Shown piece by piece: positions 52,401 through 61,917 of a stretch of DNA of 64,000 bases. This DNA is from Ptiloglossa arizonensis (Eukaryota > Arthropoda > Insecta > Hymenoptera > Colletidae). The notes under the pieces are model-generated. The model searched no databases and was not told the DNA's origin. It saw only the letters and a list, made by a program, of their open reading frames with translations. The stretch covers positions 4,216,001 to 4,280,000 of the forward strand of contig NC_135060.1 in the NCBI RefSeq assembly GCF_051014685.1, in the 5' to 3' direction. Each line of letters begins with the position of its first letter. Positions within the stretch are counted from its first letter, which is position 1. The position numbers were made by a program, and so were the translations under genes.

Positions 52401-54187
52401 AGCAAAAAATGATTGTAATCGAACATTGCAGAAAGGTGGATCTTCCGTCTCCGCTGAGAGAAAAAAATTTGAAACGCGTCACAATACGTTCACTCGGTAC
52501 ATAAAACATTGACCGGTCAAGGTCATTAAATGGCTGTTTCTATCGCACCAATTGGGTAATCTGCCACTTCATCTGTCGTCTTTTCGCTTCGCTCAGCGTT
52601 TCATTTACAAGACGGAAGTGCAAATTGACTAAATACGAGTTGCATTGAAATCATCGACAAAGTTTTTACTGACACTATTTCATTGATGCACGAGGATTGT
52701 TTGAATGATCGTACGATGGTTTGTATCAATGATCGTTTGAAATACAACTGTACATACCCGAAGCATCACGGTTCGAAACGATACACGTTAACAACAATGT
52801 TAAATAATTAAGGGAGTCGAGTAACGAAAGATCAAGCACCGTATTTAAAAAACGTAGCCAATCTGTTTGATCAACACTGTGATCCGTTGGAGGCTCCATC
52901 GTTACAAGAATTTAAGAAAGAGTGTCATTGAAGACGCACCGTCGATGAACAGTGACGATGATTTCGATGCAATCCACAGAGATACGCACACATTGTATCT
53001 ACGAAGCGAAGAAGCAAATTGTTACTGCTTGAAAATGGAATCATGCGTCTGTCATGATTCGCAAAATGGGGAGAAGCAACCTTGAGCGGCTAATACACTC
53101 TACATCGAATATGGTATCACTCTGTGTGTTTAACACTTGGACTCATAAACAGTTATTTGTACTTACCACACTTCCATTACACACTGTCCGACTGTTTTGT
53201 GTGTATACTCTCGCATACTTGAATGTCTGTCCTTCTGACACGATGTAGGAGCAAGTCGAGCTGGGTCTCCAGTCCAGGTGGATGGGAAGCGCTCACAGCT
53301 CGAGCTATTTCCGGCTGGAAACCCACCACAATCTGCCAATGGTAAATTTTGCATGGGGTTGGCTTCACCTACTGTAGGGCAATCGATAATTTATTCGATT
53401 TCAATGTCATTGTTTTCCGTGCACCGCAACCAAGACTAGACACTAAATGTTTTACCTTGTATTAGCCAGTGATCATTACTCATTGACACGCATGTTTGTC
53501 GAATATGTTTCTATCGCATATTATTTTTCTGCTAATTTCTTTATATGCGTATATATCGTTATAAAAGATCTTGTCCCTTCGAATTTTTAAAGGTACCTCA
53601 TCGATTCATTTTCCATTGTAATCAAAGCGAGCGTTTCTTTTAGCTTTCGTGTATTATAGGTTTGATTTTCTCAAATGTATTCATATGTTCGAAACCATCG
53701 ATATTCATAGCTCTAACCACGTATTTAAGATTGTCGCAGTCGGCCTGATGTTTTGTCGCAACTGTTTGTTTCTTTCTCACGGTAACGAGAATTTTAATAC
53801 ATTTCAGCTTCTCCGTTGCCATCCCCGAGTAAATCTCCAGCAAGGACTCCAATGACGAAACAACCTTGCTGCACAGCTCTGTACGATTTTGAGCCAGTAG
53901 CTCCTAGAGAACTCGGGTTCAAAGTGAGTGTAACAGTATGTTAAATATTCGATCGAACGATAATAAAGTTCGAATTTTTACGAGGTGTATGTTTCCGAGA
54001 TGATCGCCATAAAACGTTATTCGTTATGGAAGTGTCTAATAGCCACGCGTTTCTTTTTCTTTTCTAGGAGAACGATACGATTACTCTGCTACAGAAAATC
54101 GACGAGAATTGGTACGAAGGTAGCTTGAACGGGCGCATCGGTTACTTTCCAGTTACTTACGTGCAAGTCATAGTACCATTACCTTAA
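31436..54187 (+). CDS. EndoA: Endophilin A (N-BAR and SH3 membrane-curvature protein)
   Basis: A synaptic vesicle endocytosis protein that bends membrane with its N-BAR domain and recruits dynamin and synaptojanin with its SH3 domain. Exons: 31436-31480, 42325-42393, 42607-42823, 47995-48128, 48258-48324, 50685-50770, 50868-50971, 51349-51467, 53249-53341, 53808-53923, 54068-54187, giving 389 residues. The start sits in a strong context (CCACCATGG). Exon 1 encodes the amphipathic H0 helix [15 protein letters not shown]. The BAR domain follows to about residue 245 ([74 protein letters not shown]). Exons 8-10 form a proline/serine linker. The SH3 domain runs from about 332 to 389 ([34 protein letters not shown]). 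Exon 9 is phase 1-1, 93 nt, and can be skipped without frame loss. Intron 1 is 10.8 kb and intron 3 is 5.2 kb. Confidence 0.96.
33316..33336. repeat. GGTTGT short tandem repeat
   Basis: Three and a half units of GGTTGT in EndoA intron 1. Confidence 0.8.
35621..35637 (+). promoter_or_regulatory. TTGACCGTTCAAGGTCA element, copy 1
   Basis: It contains TCAAGGTCA, the extended monomer site bound by FTZ-F1/ERR-class nuclear receptors, inside a near-palindrome (TGACC..GGTCA). It is the exact form of a 17-mer found three times in EndoA introns. Binding is inferred. Confidence 0.4.
39460..39780 (-). pseudogene. mariner-family transposase fragment, frameshifted
   Basis: Translated on the minus strand this shows, in order, [23 protein letters not shown] and then, in another frame, [20 protein letters not shown] followed by EKIFKDK. 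The block around DN..PH and the SPDL.P.DYHFF signature (the second and third catalytic Asp region) identify a mariner DDD transposase. There are in-frame stops and at least one frameshift, and the 5' half is absent, so it is dead. It lies antisense in EndoA intron 1. Terminal repeats were not identified. Confidence 0.8.
40004..40251 (+). promoter_or_regulatory. Cluster of nuclear-receptor AGGTCA half-sites
   Basis: TGACCTTGA (40004-40012, reverse of TCAAGGTCA), TGAAGGTCA (40132-40140), CCAAGGTCA (40143-40151) and AAGGTCACCTTGA (40239-40251) fall within 250 bp of EndoA intron 1. The middle pair forms a direct repeat with five-base spacing (DR5). The function is inferred from motif only. Confidence 0.4.
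41774..41899 (+). pseudogene. Tc1-like transposase C-terminal remnant
   Basis: A 41-codon stretch starting WKTIRAF and ending [18 protein letters not shown] then DDRN and a stop. The SMP..x..VV..K ending is the usual C-terminus of Tc1 transposases (SMPRRLxAVIKAKGGxTKY type) with substitutions. The rest of the element is missing. TACTGGTAAAAATCACC near 41532 may be a worn terminal repeat. Confidence 0.55.
44125..44145. repeat. (TTTA)n microsatellite
   Basis: Five tetranucleotide units in EndoA intron 3. Confidence 0.85.
47356..47372 (-). promoter_or_regulatory. TTGACCGTTCAAGGCCA element, copy 2
   Basis: The minus-strand copy of the 17-mer at 35621 with one substitution (GGCCA for GGTCA), about 600 bp upstream of exon 4. 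Confidence 0.35.
48325..50684 (+). other. Endophilin A intron 5 (2.4 kb)
   Basis: Contains a LINE remnant at 49100-49600 and two further AGGTCA-type half-sites (AAGGTCA 48861-48867; TGACCTTCA 48962-48970). The intron starts gtacac after QAK and ends gtttcag before DDEIRQ. Confidence 0.8.
49100..49600 (+). pseudogene. Jockey-like non-LTR retrotransposon, reverse transcriptase 3' fragment
   Basis: One frame, broken by stops, reads [20 protein letters not shown] (from 49258) and then [20 protein letters not shown] (from 49381) followed by [10 protein letters not shown]. These correspond to the post-catalytic KP.WTYG.qLW and APWYVRN..I..DL.I..V segments typical of Jockey/CR1-type pol proteins. 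Stops near 49350 and 49485 show decay. Only the end of pol remains; no ORF1, no poly(A) tail and no target site duplication could be assigned. Confidence 0.75.
51468..53248 (+). other. Endophilin A intron 8 (1.8 kb)
   Basis: The intron upstream of the skippable exon 9. It carries copy 3 of the TTGACC/GGTCA element (52509-52525). A weaker, 12-of-17 match lies at about 53081-53097 on the minus strand. Otherwise AT-rich and unique. Confidence 0.75.
52509..52525 (+). promoter_or_regulatory. TTGACCGGTCAAGGTCA element, copy 3
   Basis: A one-mismatch copy of the 35621 element, keeping TCAAGGTCA, about 720 bp upstream of cassette exon 9. Confidence 0.4.
53249..53341 (+). other. Endophilin A exon 9, probable cassette exon
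   Basis: 93 nt encoding residues 281-311, a proline/serine/glycine-rich linker segment ([20 protein letters not shown]). Both boundaries are phase 1, and exon 8 joined directly to exon 10 also keeps frame (CAT-G/CT), so skipping would shorten the BAR-SH3 linker by 31 residues. Alternative use is inferred. Confidence 0.6.
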
Positions 54188-54493
54188 GAGGACGTTGCGC
54201 GTCTCGAAACCAAAGACCCTGCATTCGTTCATCAGCGACTACCACAAAATTATCTTACTCTCCGATTAGCCTAAATCTCTATTCAAGATTTCTCTACTAT
54301 CACTTACGTTGTACGGTCCCCAGCTTGTTCGATCTACGGATACAGAGTTCCCCTGTCTAATTTCGTTTCTTTCGTCTATTGTCCCAAGAATAGATGTATA
54401 CGCATGTTAATGTACATATATAATGTTATAGTGTCTTTTATCGACGTGAGGACCTTCGCGCGCGCAGATACACGTACACGGTTAAAAGAGGGG

Positions 54494-54499
54494 GAAGAA

Positions 54500-54531
<32 letters not shown>

Positions 54532-54555
54532 AAAAAAAAGGAAACACACACACAC
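54494..54555. repeat. (GAAA)n followed by (CA)n microsatellite
   Basis: About ten GAAA units (54494-54530), a short poly-A, then five to six CA units (54543-54555), within the probable EndoA 3'UTR. Confidence 0.9.
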
Positions 54556-54651
54556 GTACACACTCATACACATACTAAAGTACCTACGATGATAGTCCAT
54601 TGTCAAGGGCGGCTCATTTCTCACGTTCTACGTCGTCTTGTGTCGTGGTGT

Positions 54652-54657
54652 AATAAA
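54652..54657 (+). promoter_or_regulatory. Candidate proximal poly(A) signal of EndoA
   Basis: AATAAA 465 bases past the EndoA stop; the first canonical hexamer. Confidence 0.5.
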
Positions 54658-55530
54658 CAACTCCGTTAGTTTCTCTCACCAAAGTTCAATTGCACAAAGA
54701 TATCAGATCGTCAAGACTGCATTGAAATTCGTATAGCGACAACGTTCGAATACTCTTACGTCAAGCGTTTTAATTTACACCGTTGTTAACTTGTTGTCCA
54801 CTACGCGGTGAAACTTTAAATTACCCCACCCCGATATCGGTTCGCGAATCGAGTTTCAGTTTTAGAAATTCCATCGCTCGTACGAGCGTTCGAAGCGTGA
54901 TATCGACTCATCGTTCGCCACGAAAGACATCTCATGTTGTACACGTTTTTTATACGTTTATTTGTTGTTTGTTAACGCGCACGGTTCCTTATGCGAGAAA
55001 CGTTCATCGAGTCATGGCGTACATTTCGAGCTGGTCCGCACGCCGCAGTGAAAACCGTAACCTGTATAATATATTCGTACATTGTATAGCGATTCGTTCC
55101 CCCGAAATTTGTCCGGTCGTTTGACGTTTCCCGTTCCTTTTAATCGTTTAGGTGAGAAACCGACTAGGAGTTAGGATTTAGTTTAAACGATCTTTAAAAT
55201 GGCGGCGAATCTCTTCCACGAAGTCGTTATCAATTAATGAACCGATTGAACGATCAGATCATTTAGAATATACCGTTCGTTATTTTGCATCGCGATTGTC
55301 GCTCGAGTCTTAAGTGAATACAAAGTATTGTGTGTAATTTTAGATACCTACGCCCCTGGTTTTACATTAATTGTTATCGGACCGTTGTAATTTCTTTAGA
55401 ACTTACTGCTCGCCATTGTTAACGATAACTTCTCAATTGACTTCCTTCGATGAATTCGAATTGCTGGTGTGGTAAAGTATATCATTTTCTTCTGCGTCCC
55501 TTCTACCCCACCTGCCAACAATTCCTGACG

Positions 55531-55564
55531 CCCCCCCCACCCCCCACCCCCACCCCCACCCACC
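55531..55564 (-). other. G-quadruplex motif with single-base loops
   Basis: The plus strand has C runs of 8, 6, 5, 5, 3 and 2 separated by single A bases. The minus strand therefore offers five G-runs of three or more with one-base T loops, the most stable G4 topology class; the plus strand could form an i-motif. Confidence 0.75.
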
Positions 55565-57479
55565 TGGAATTCCGAGTTTTGAAACAGAGAAAAGATATCG
55601 ACTTAAATCAGTGTACTTATCGCAAACTTGTGTCTTCGCGTCTCGGATATTTAATTCCATTCCCCTCACTGACTTTGTACGAGAGTTCAACCGCCAGAAC
55701 AATGAAAGTAATTAAGGAACTTGGTTATTTGTTGCCACGTGGATTTTAGGTAAATCTTCAACAAATATTTGCTAAGCATAATATAATAATGATAGAGTTA
55801 TATAAACTTACACGTATGTTGTCGATGACGGCGACAACGGTGATGAACTACGACGATGGCATTATTATTATCAATATTCGCATATTTTTCCATTAAATGT
55901 TACGGTGAAATACATTTATATCGCAAAACGTTCTTGGCCTTACATTCTGAATCGTTCCGAGGGCAGTTTCGTCTAGTTGGTATTTATGAATTTCGCGACA
56001 ATTTGAACAACGTTCCGTTCAACGGATTTCTGTAATTCTACGATAATCGTGGTAGCCGTACCAATTAAGGATAACGATAATAATGTTACGCGATCGAACG
56101 ATATTATTAAACGACTAGTTTTACTCATACTTATTAACGTTGTATTAATTGTACGTGTAATCTATATATCGATATTTAAAAATAGGTATTTTTTATCAGT
56201 TAATCGCATCACCTATGATCTCGTGCAACCGTATGTCGGTGAATTATAATATATTTTCGCAGACGGAGGATATTACAAAAAAAAAAAGAAAAAAAACCGA
56301 TCCGTCGATTACGAACGTTGTTCACAATGGCCGCTCAAATTGCCAAGAATGAAACTCACGGGTTCATTTACCGCGGGGAAAAAATGTTGAAAATTATTGG
56401 CTGATATCCGGGTATATGTCATTGCTGCTGCTGCTACCGTCATCAGCGTTCAATCATCGATGAAAAGAGTTGTGTGGCGCGAGAGAAGAGACATTGATAA
56501 TTTTATCTATTGTAATTATCGTCGGTCACGAAACTTTCTCCCGAAAAACTCGAAGTGTTATCAATGTTGTGCAATATTAAAGTCTAACATCGTGGTGTTT
56601 GAAAACAGTTGTCGCGATCGCTGGATCGGTGTTTCTCAAATACGTGAGATTACGGACGATGCATCACGGTGGATCGTTGGACCGATTACGATTTAAAATT
56701 CGTTCGAGTCGAGTTCAACGATACCGAAGCTGTTCGATGTATCCCGAGAGGTTGTTAGATTTTTCGTTATAAGCGACAAGGAGGGGGAGAGACTCGGTTC
56801 TTGCGATTTTACGCTTCAGCGGAGCGACGCGCTTACGAGAGAACGTAAATCGTAGCGAATAGGTGCCATTACAAATGTTTTCATAATTTATCGATATACA
56901 CATGTAAGAAAGAGAGGAAACGGGAGATTATAGCTGATACAGTTGATCAACGATCGGTACGCACGATCGTAGCTGCGCGTAACAGGTGTACCGGGTGTAC
57001 GTTGTGATAACTTAGCGTCTCTTCTAAGCGCTAGCGCCTGCCCAAGAAGTTTTGTCAATTAATACGAGCGCGACGAGGACTCGGTGCGGCGTGAGTTTCA
57101 TCTTCCGAGAAACGGCGAGGAGTTACGAAGGGAGCCGAACGATAGTTGGCCGTGGTAAAGATTCTATCGAGAGGGGAACGGGGCTCCCGCAAGTTGCGTC
57201 CACGTGCAAACGATAGCAATACAAAAACGGAGATATTTTCTTGGAACGAGTGACATATCACGCGTGGAACGTGGTGGGCCACGATTTGAGAAACACTGTG
57301 ACCGGTACCGTGAGGGAAAAGCTACGAGACGAAAATGCGTGTCACGGGGGTATAAATTTCTCACGTGATATTCGTTTCCAACGGTTCAGTCCCGCGTTTT
57401 GCCTTCGCTGTTGCGGCCCGATCGCAACTTCACGGGAAATACAAAGGCGATCGACGATCGCGAGGTAGCGAAGAGAAAC

Positions 57480-57606
57480 AAGCGAAAAAGAAAAAGCGAT
57501 AAAAGAAGAAAAAAAATATATATCAAACGAACCGAAAAGAAAGAAAAAAAAAAAGAAAAAAAAATCGAAAACCGAACCGAAAAAGAAAAAGAGAGGAAAA
57601 AAAAAG
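57480..57606. repeat. A/G-only low-complexity tract
   Basis: About 125 bp dominated by GAAAAA-type purine words on the plus strand, with short AACCGA interruptions. It produces spurious lysine-rich ORFs. Confidence 0.8.
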
Positions 57607-57855
57607 GATGAAACGAAATGATCTATAATTATTAAATCGGTATCTTACTCTATAAATGTTGGCTATTGTTAAATGTTGAATGTTGTTTTGCGGAGGGCTT
57701 GCCCCTGTTCGAGCGAACAGGCACGTCGCCTTTCGAATTTACGATCGTCCTTTTTTTCCTCAATTGTCCGATTCTTTCTCTTATGCGCTTCTATCGTATT
57801 CTTTGTTTCGTTATTCTTTTATGGTAGCGACCAACGAGCTTTTTTTTTTACATAC

Positions 57856-57874
57856 TATATATATATATATATAT
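57856..57874. repeat. (TA)n microsatellite
   Basis: An uninterrupted TA run, followed by related TATG/TATT words to about 57900. Confidence 0.85.
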
Positions 57875-58630
57875 GTATATGTATTTATATATGTATATAC
57901 GAATAGGTATAAGTTAACTAGGTATTTCTTATAGAAATGTATTATTTCGCGATAAGTTAGTTTTTAGAAAACTTTTTAAATTTTGCGACGCCCGGACGCG
58001 ATGAGAGGCGATTAATTTCGAACGCGCGTGTTTCGTTCGAAGCGACAAGCTCTCCGCATTTTAATTGTAATCTAACTATTCGGGGTTCGAGCAGACATCG
58101 AATCTATTGCTCCCCGCAAAGTCACTGAGCATCCTTGGTCCGGGAAATTTCGTTCTAGACGTCTACGTTTCTTTCTCTTTTGTCTGTGAGCGTTGAGAAC
58201 CGCTTGTCTCTATGTGTTCGTCCAGTTGTTCCCGCGCGTCTCCGCATCGAGAATACAGGGAACACTCGCTCGCTTCTCTTTGCGTCTCGTGTTTCCGGTC
58301 CACTTATATTTTGTAAGCGTCAGAATGTCCGGAACTCACGAAAAGCATCGAAAAAGTTAGCGAGGACTCTTTCTGTATCGACTTTAACTTGCTCCGTCTA
58401 CGTTTGCCTTTGATTTGTTTACGTCGAGCCTTTGTTACTGGCAATGTGCGAAGGGACGACCAGTGGATGCAACACAGTGATACTTTCAGACAATACATTA
58501 CAATTAATTACACTTATATTAATAAACTAATCTATTATGATTATTGAACTCCGATTGAAGAGGAATATACGACATGTACTCGATTCCGATCAATGCTAAA
58601 TAATTATTAACACTAATTAAGAAATAAAGT

Positions 58631-58881
58631 GTGCTCCTTTGTCATGCTACGTGGTCTTGAAATCAATCCAAGTGGAATTTACCCTTTCAATCTACCCTTC
58701 GAAATTTTATAGATCGAGACGTATACTTTTTTTTTTCTTTTAAACGAGAACAAATTAAAAGTAATTGGAAAATCGTGTTTTCCGTTAATTCGAAGCGAAG
58801 AAATATTATTACGTTGTAATATTTAACGTAGCGATACTTTTTTCCAATATATATCGCTTGTACTACGAAGTTAGTTTAATC
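58631..58881. other. Spacer before satellite array
   Basis: AT-rich unique sequence between the last EndoA-side poly(A) candidate and the tandem array; nothing recognised. Confidence 0.5.
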
Positions 58882-60010
58882 AGTTTATTAAATGATTTTG
58901 CAAGCAATTAGTTAGAAATCCTTTGTAATTTGTCTGGACTGAATTATTGGTCTCTGTTCTTAGATATACTTTTTATATTAAGCGTAATTACACAGACAAA
59001 TTTATTAACGTAGTATAGAAATATAATATATAATAAATTAAAGAATTTTTCAATTGTTCCTGGTTCTATAGTACGAATTGATTCAACTTAGAGATTTCTG
59101 AAGTACTCCAATTACTCGTTTAAATTTGTATAAATGTGAATTAAGCCCGCTGAGGTAATTGTGTCGCCATCTAACAAAAAAAAACAGAAACTATTTCTCG
59201 ACAAACTTGGCCGAATAGCCACAGATGGCGCCACTTATTCATTTTTTGTTTCAGTTGTTCTACGAGTAGTTTTATTAGTTTATTAAATGTTTTTGCAAGC
59301 AATTAGTTAAAAATCCTCTGTAATTTGTCTGGATTGAATTATTGGTCTATAAATTATAGAATTTTTCAATTGTTACTGGTTCTATAGTATAAATCGATTC
59401 AATTTAGATTTCTGAAGTACTCCAGCTTCTTGTTTAAATTTGTATAAATGTGAATTAAGCCCGCTGAGGTAATTGTGTCGCCATCTAACAAAAACAAACA
59501 GAAACTATTTCTCGACAAACTTGGCCGAATAGCCACAGATGACGCCACTTATTCATTTTTTGTTTCAGTTGTTCTACGAGTAGTCTTATTAGTTTATTAA
59601 ATGTTTTTGCAAGAAATTAGTTAGAAATCCTCTGTAATTTGTCTGGATTCAATTATTGGTCTATAAATTATGGAATTTTTCAATTGTTACTGGTTCTACA
59701 GTATGAATCGATTCAATTTAGATTTCTGAAATTCTCCAATTACTTGTTTATATTTGTAAAAGGTGAATTAAACCTGCTGCAATAGTCAGCTGCATGGCTG
59801 TCGCCATCTAATGACAAAAATAAAAACTATTTCTCGACAAACTTGGCCGAGTAGCCATAGATGGCGTTACTTGTATTATTTGTACTTTAAAATTAATTTG
59901 TTCAGTTTATTAATTGACATGCAAGGAATTGTTAGAAATTCTCTGTACATTATCTGAGCTGTATCATTGGTTTTTGCTGTTAGTTCAATTTTTTATATTA
60001 AGCTTAATGC
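58882..60010. repeat. Tandem satellite-like array, about 313-bp unit, 3.3 copies
   Basis: The start phrase AGTTTATTAAATG recurs at 58882, 59277 and 59591, with a diverged form at 59904; spacings are 395, 314 and 313. Shared blocks include TTTTTCAATTGTT, TTCTGAAGTACTCCA and ATTTCTCGACAAACTTGGCC. Copies 1 and 4 share an extra block ending TTTTTATATTAAGC that copies 2 and 3 lack. Each full unit encloses about 60 bp between CGCCATCT and AGATGGCG (59165-59230, 59479-59544 with one arm mutated, 59802-59866). Confidence 0.9.
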
Positions 60011-60201
60011 TTATGGTTCACAACCATGTCATGGTGGTCACTGATGTCCATTACTTCGGACTCGCAATGTCTCTTTAGAGCTCTCACAAGGAACGAACCT
60101 TGATTCTATAAACTTTCAAATAACGTCACTGACATTATCAGTGCTGTAAAATAATAAATATATCCTCGAACTATTGAATATTTGTCCTTTTTACGTTACA
60201 G

Positions 60202-60282
60202 GTTGAACAATTGTCGAGAACACCCTTGAGCCCTTTGACTCTCCATGATTCGGTACGACGCGAGTTAGAGTTAAATATGTAA
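60202..60282 (+). CDS. Orphan terminal-exon-like ORF
   Basis: After a good polypyrimidine/acceptor (cctttttacgttacag) there is a 26-codon open frame, VEQLSRTPLSPLTLHDSVRR then ELELNM and TAA, whose composition looks like real protein rather than random AT-rich translation. AATAAA follows at 60627-60632. No partner exon was found upstream, and I do not recognise the peptide. It could be the last coding exon of an unseen gene, a noncoding RNA exon, or chance. Confidence 0.25.
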   Translation, partial: VEQLSRTPLSPLTLHDSVRRELELNM

Positions 60283-61367
60283 AATTGGGGTGACAGTGAA
60301 CGCGCTAAAGTATCGTATTAGCGTTTCGCTGTCCAATAGATTGTAATTGGAGATTTTTATCGAGGCCGACACGTCTATGTTTATCCTTTGAGGTTGCGAG
60401 CTGATTTGTAGACAGTACGGAATTGTAACGATGAGAATTCGAAACTACTCTTCGTTTACACTGTGTTCATTTGGATCTACTTCTCTTAAAATTTCCAAAT
60501 ATCCCTTCCATTCGCCTTTTCGCGAAGCTTAACGAACACATCGATTATATATGTAAAATTCGAATTTTTAATTTTATTCTCATCGCAAGTAATTATATTT
60601 ATCCACTCTCTGTGTACTCTTCGCGCAATAAAATCGATCGTTGAGAAATGTAATCGGTTGATGGCGGAGATATCGAAAATTGGATCGATTTCGTTGCGTT
60701 TATCGAGCGACTCGTTACCCCGATTTCATTATCTCGGAAATTTTCTAAACGAGATCGAAACGAAGAATGCATTATTCAAAGACACGAGGAATAAGAGATG
60801 CACGGGGGTTCGTTGTCGGTCGCAGCATTAGCATTCGAGCTGTTTATCGATTCGTGACATTTTGTGGGAAGATCACCACCGATAACCTCGTTTTATCGAG
60901 AAATGATTCGCCACACACAATACAGCTTATCCGTGTTTCCCATCTTGACAGCGTGTACGACTTGATTTCGTGCTGTTCTGCTCCCGCTTTTTATCGCGGA
61001 ACGATCTTATCGTCTACGGGGCATTAGATCCGTTGCGGTTTTCATTTTATTTTTTAAAGAACTTTAAAGACGAATCGATACCATCGGCGATCTCGAAATC
61101 GTCCATGCCTGGTAGTGTCGTTCCAGTAAGTGGACACACCTAAGCGCGACGGTCTCATTTTCATGGATTTTTGCAAGGTAATCGACACACTGAAACTAAC
61201 GGTACACGATTTTTAATGGTGCACGATTTTGGGCTAGACAGTTAAAAATCTGGCGGACATTTAACGTTACAGATTTGAGAAATTTATATCTGTAATAATA
61301 CAGACACTGTTAATACATACATGCTCGTGATTTATTTAGCGTAAACTGTTTCCTCTTTGTCGCGAAG
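60283..61367. other. Unassigned region
   Basis: Moderately CpG-rich sequence with AATAAA at 60627-60632. An 86-codon ORF at 60767-61027 has no family resemblance. No repeat or RNA was recognised. Confidence 0.5.
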
Positions 61368-61917
61368 GTTCCGTGTTGCTGAAATCAAAGTATAAGTTAC
61401 GTTCAATTTTAATTCGCAATTCGTGAACGTAACTCGTACGAGTTGTACTCGTCAATGAAATCTAATTCGTACATTTGTTTTTTTTTTTTTGAAAAATAAT
61501 TTAACGAGAACTTCGTGAAATTTCCACGTTAAATGTCTTCTTAAGTATTAACGATTCGTGCCTTCGATAGTATAACCGAGAGCTTCGTTGTTTCAAGCTG
61601 TGAAAACCTATTGACAAGCTAGTGTCACACTTGGATATGTCCCCTTAATAGTGAATGTTCCGTGTTGCTGAAATTAAAGTATAAGTTACGTTCAATTTTA
61701 ATTCGTAATTCGTGAACGTAACTCGTGCTCGTTAATGATTTAACTTCGAAAAATAATTTAACGAGAACCTCGTGAAATTTCCACGTTAAATGTCTACTCG
61801 AGTATTAACGATTCGTGTCTTCGATAGTATACCCGTGAGCTTCGTTGTTTCAAGCACTCTGTGAAAACCTATTAACAAGCGAGCGTCACACTTGGATATG
61901 TCCCCTTAATAACGGGG
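61368..61917. repeat. Tandem duplication, 289-bp period, two copies
   Basis: GTTCCGTGTTGCTGAAAT starts at 61368 and again at 61657. The copies run in parallel through ACGTTCAATTTTAATTCG, TTCGTGAACGTAACTCGT, GAAATTTCCACGTTAAATGT and CACTTGGATATGTCCCC, ending near 61655 and 61917. Copy 2 is shorter by roughly 27 bp because of a deletion around 61727-61745. Confidence 0.9.

Larger units (their letters stand above)
54188..58630 (+). other. EndoA 3' flank, possible long 3'UTR
   Basis: After the EndoA stop there is a first poly(A) candidate AATAAA at 54652-54657. The sequence then stays relatively CpG-rich without recognisable coding exons until an AATAAA at 58623-58628 followed by a GT/T-rich stretch. 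A long neuronal 3'UTR or an unrelated upstream region of a further gene are both possible. The block at 56900-57500 and 58000-58420 is the most GC-rich. ORFs here are chance openings of low-stop sequence. Confidence 0.35.

Noticed and set aside
53081..53097. Fourth copy of the TTGACC/GGTCA element
   Set aside because: Only about 12 of 17 positions match, so it was not counted as a copy.
57399..57611. 70-codon K/R/E-rich ORF
   Set aside because: A direct translation of an A/G low-complexity tract.
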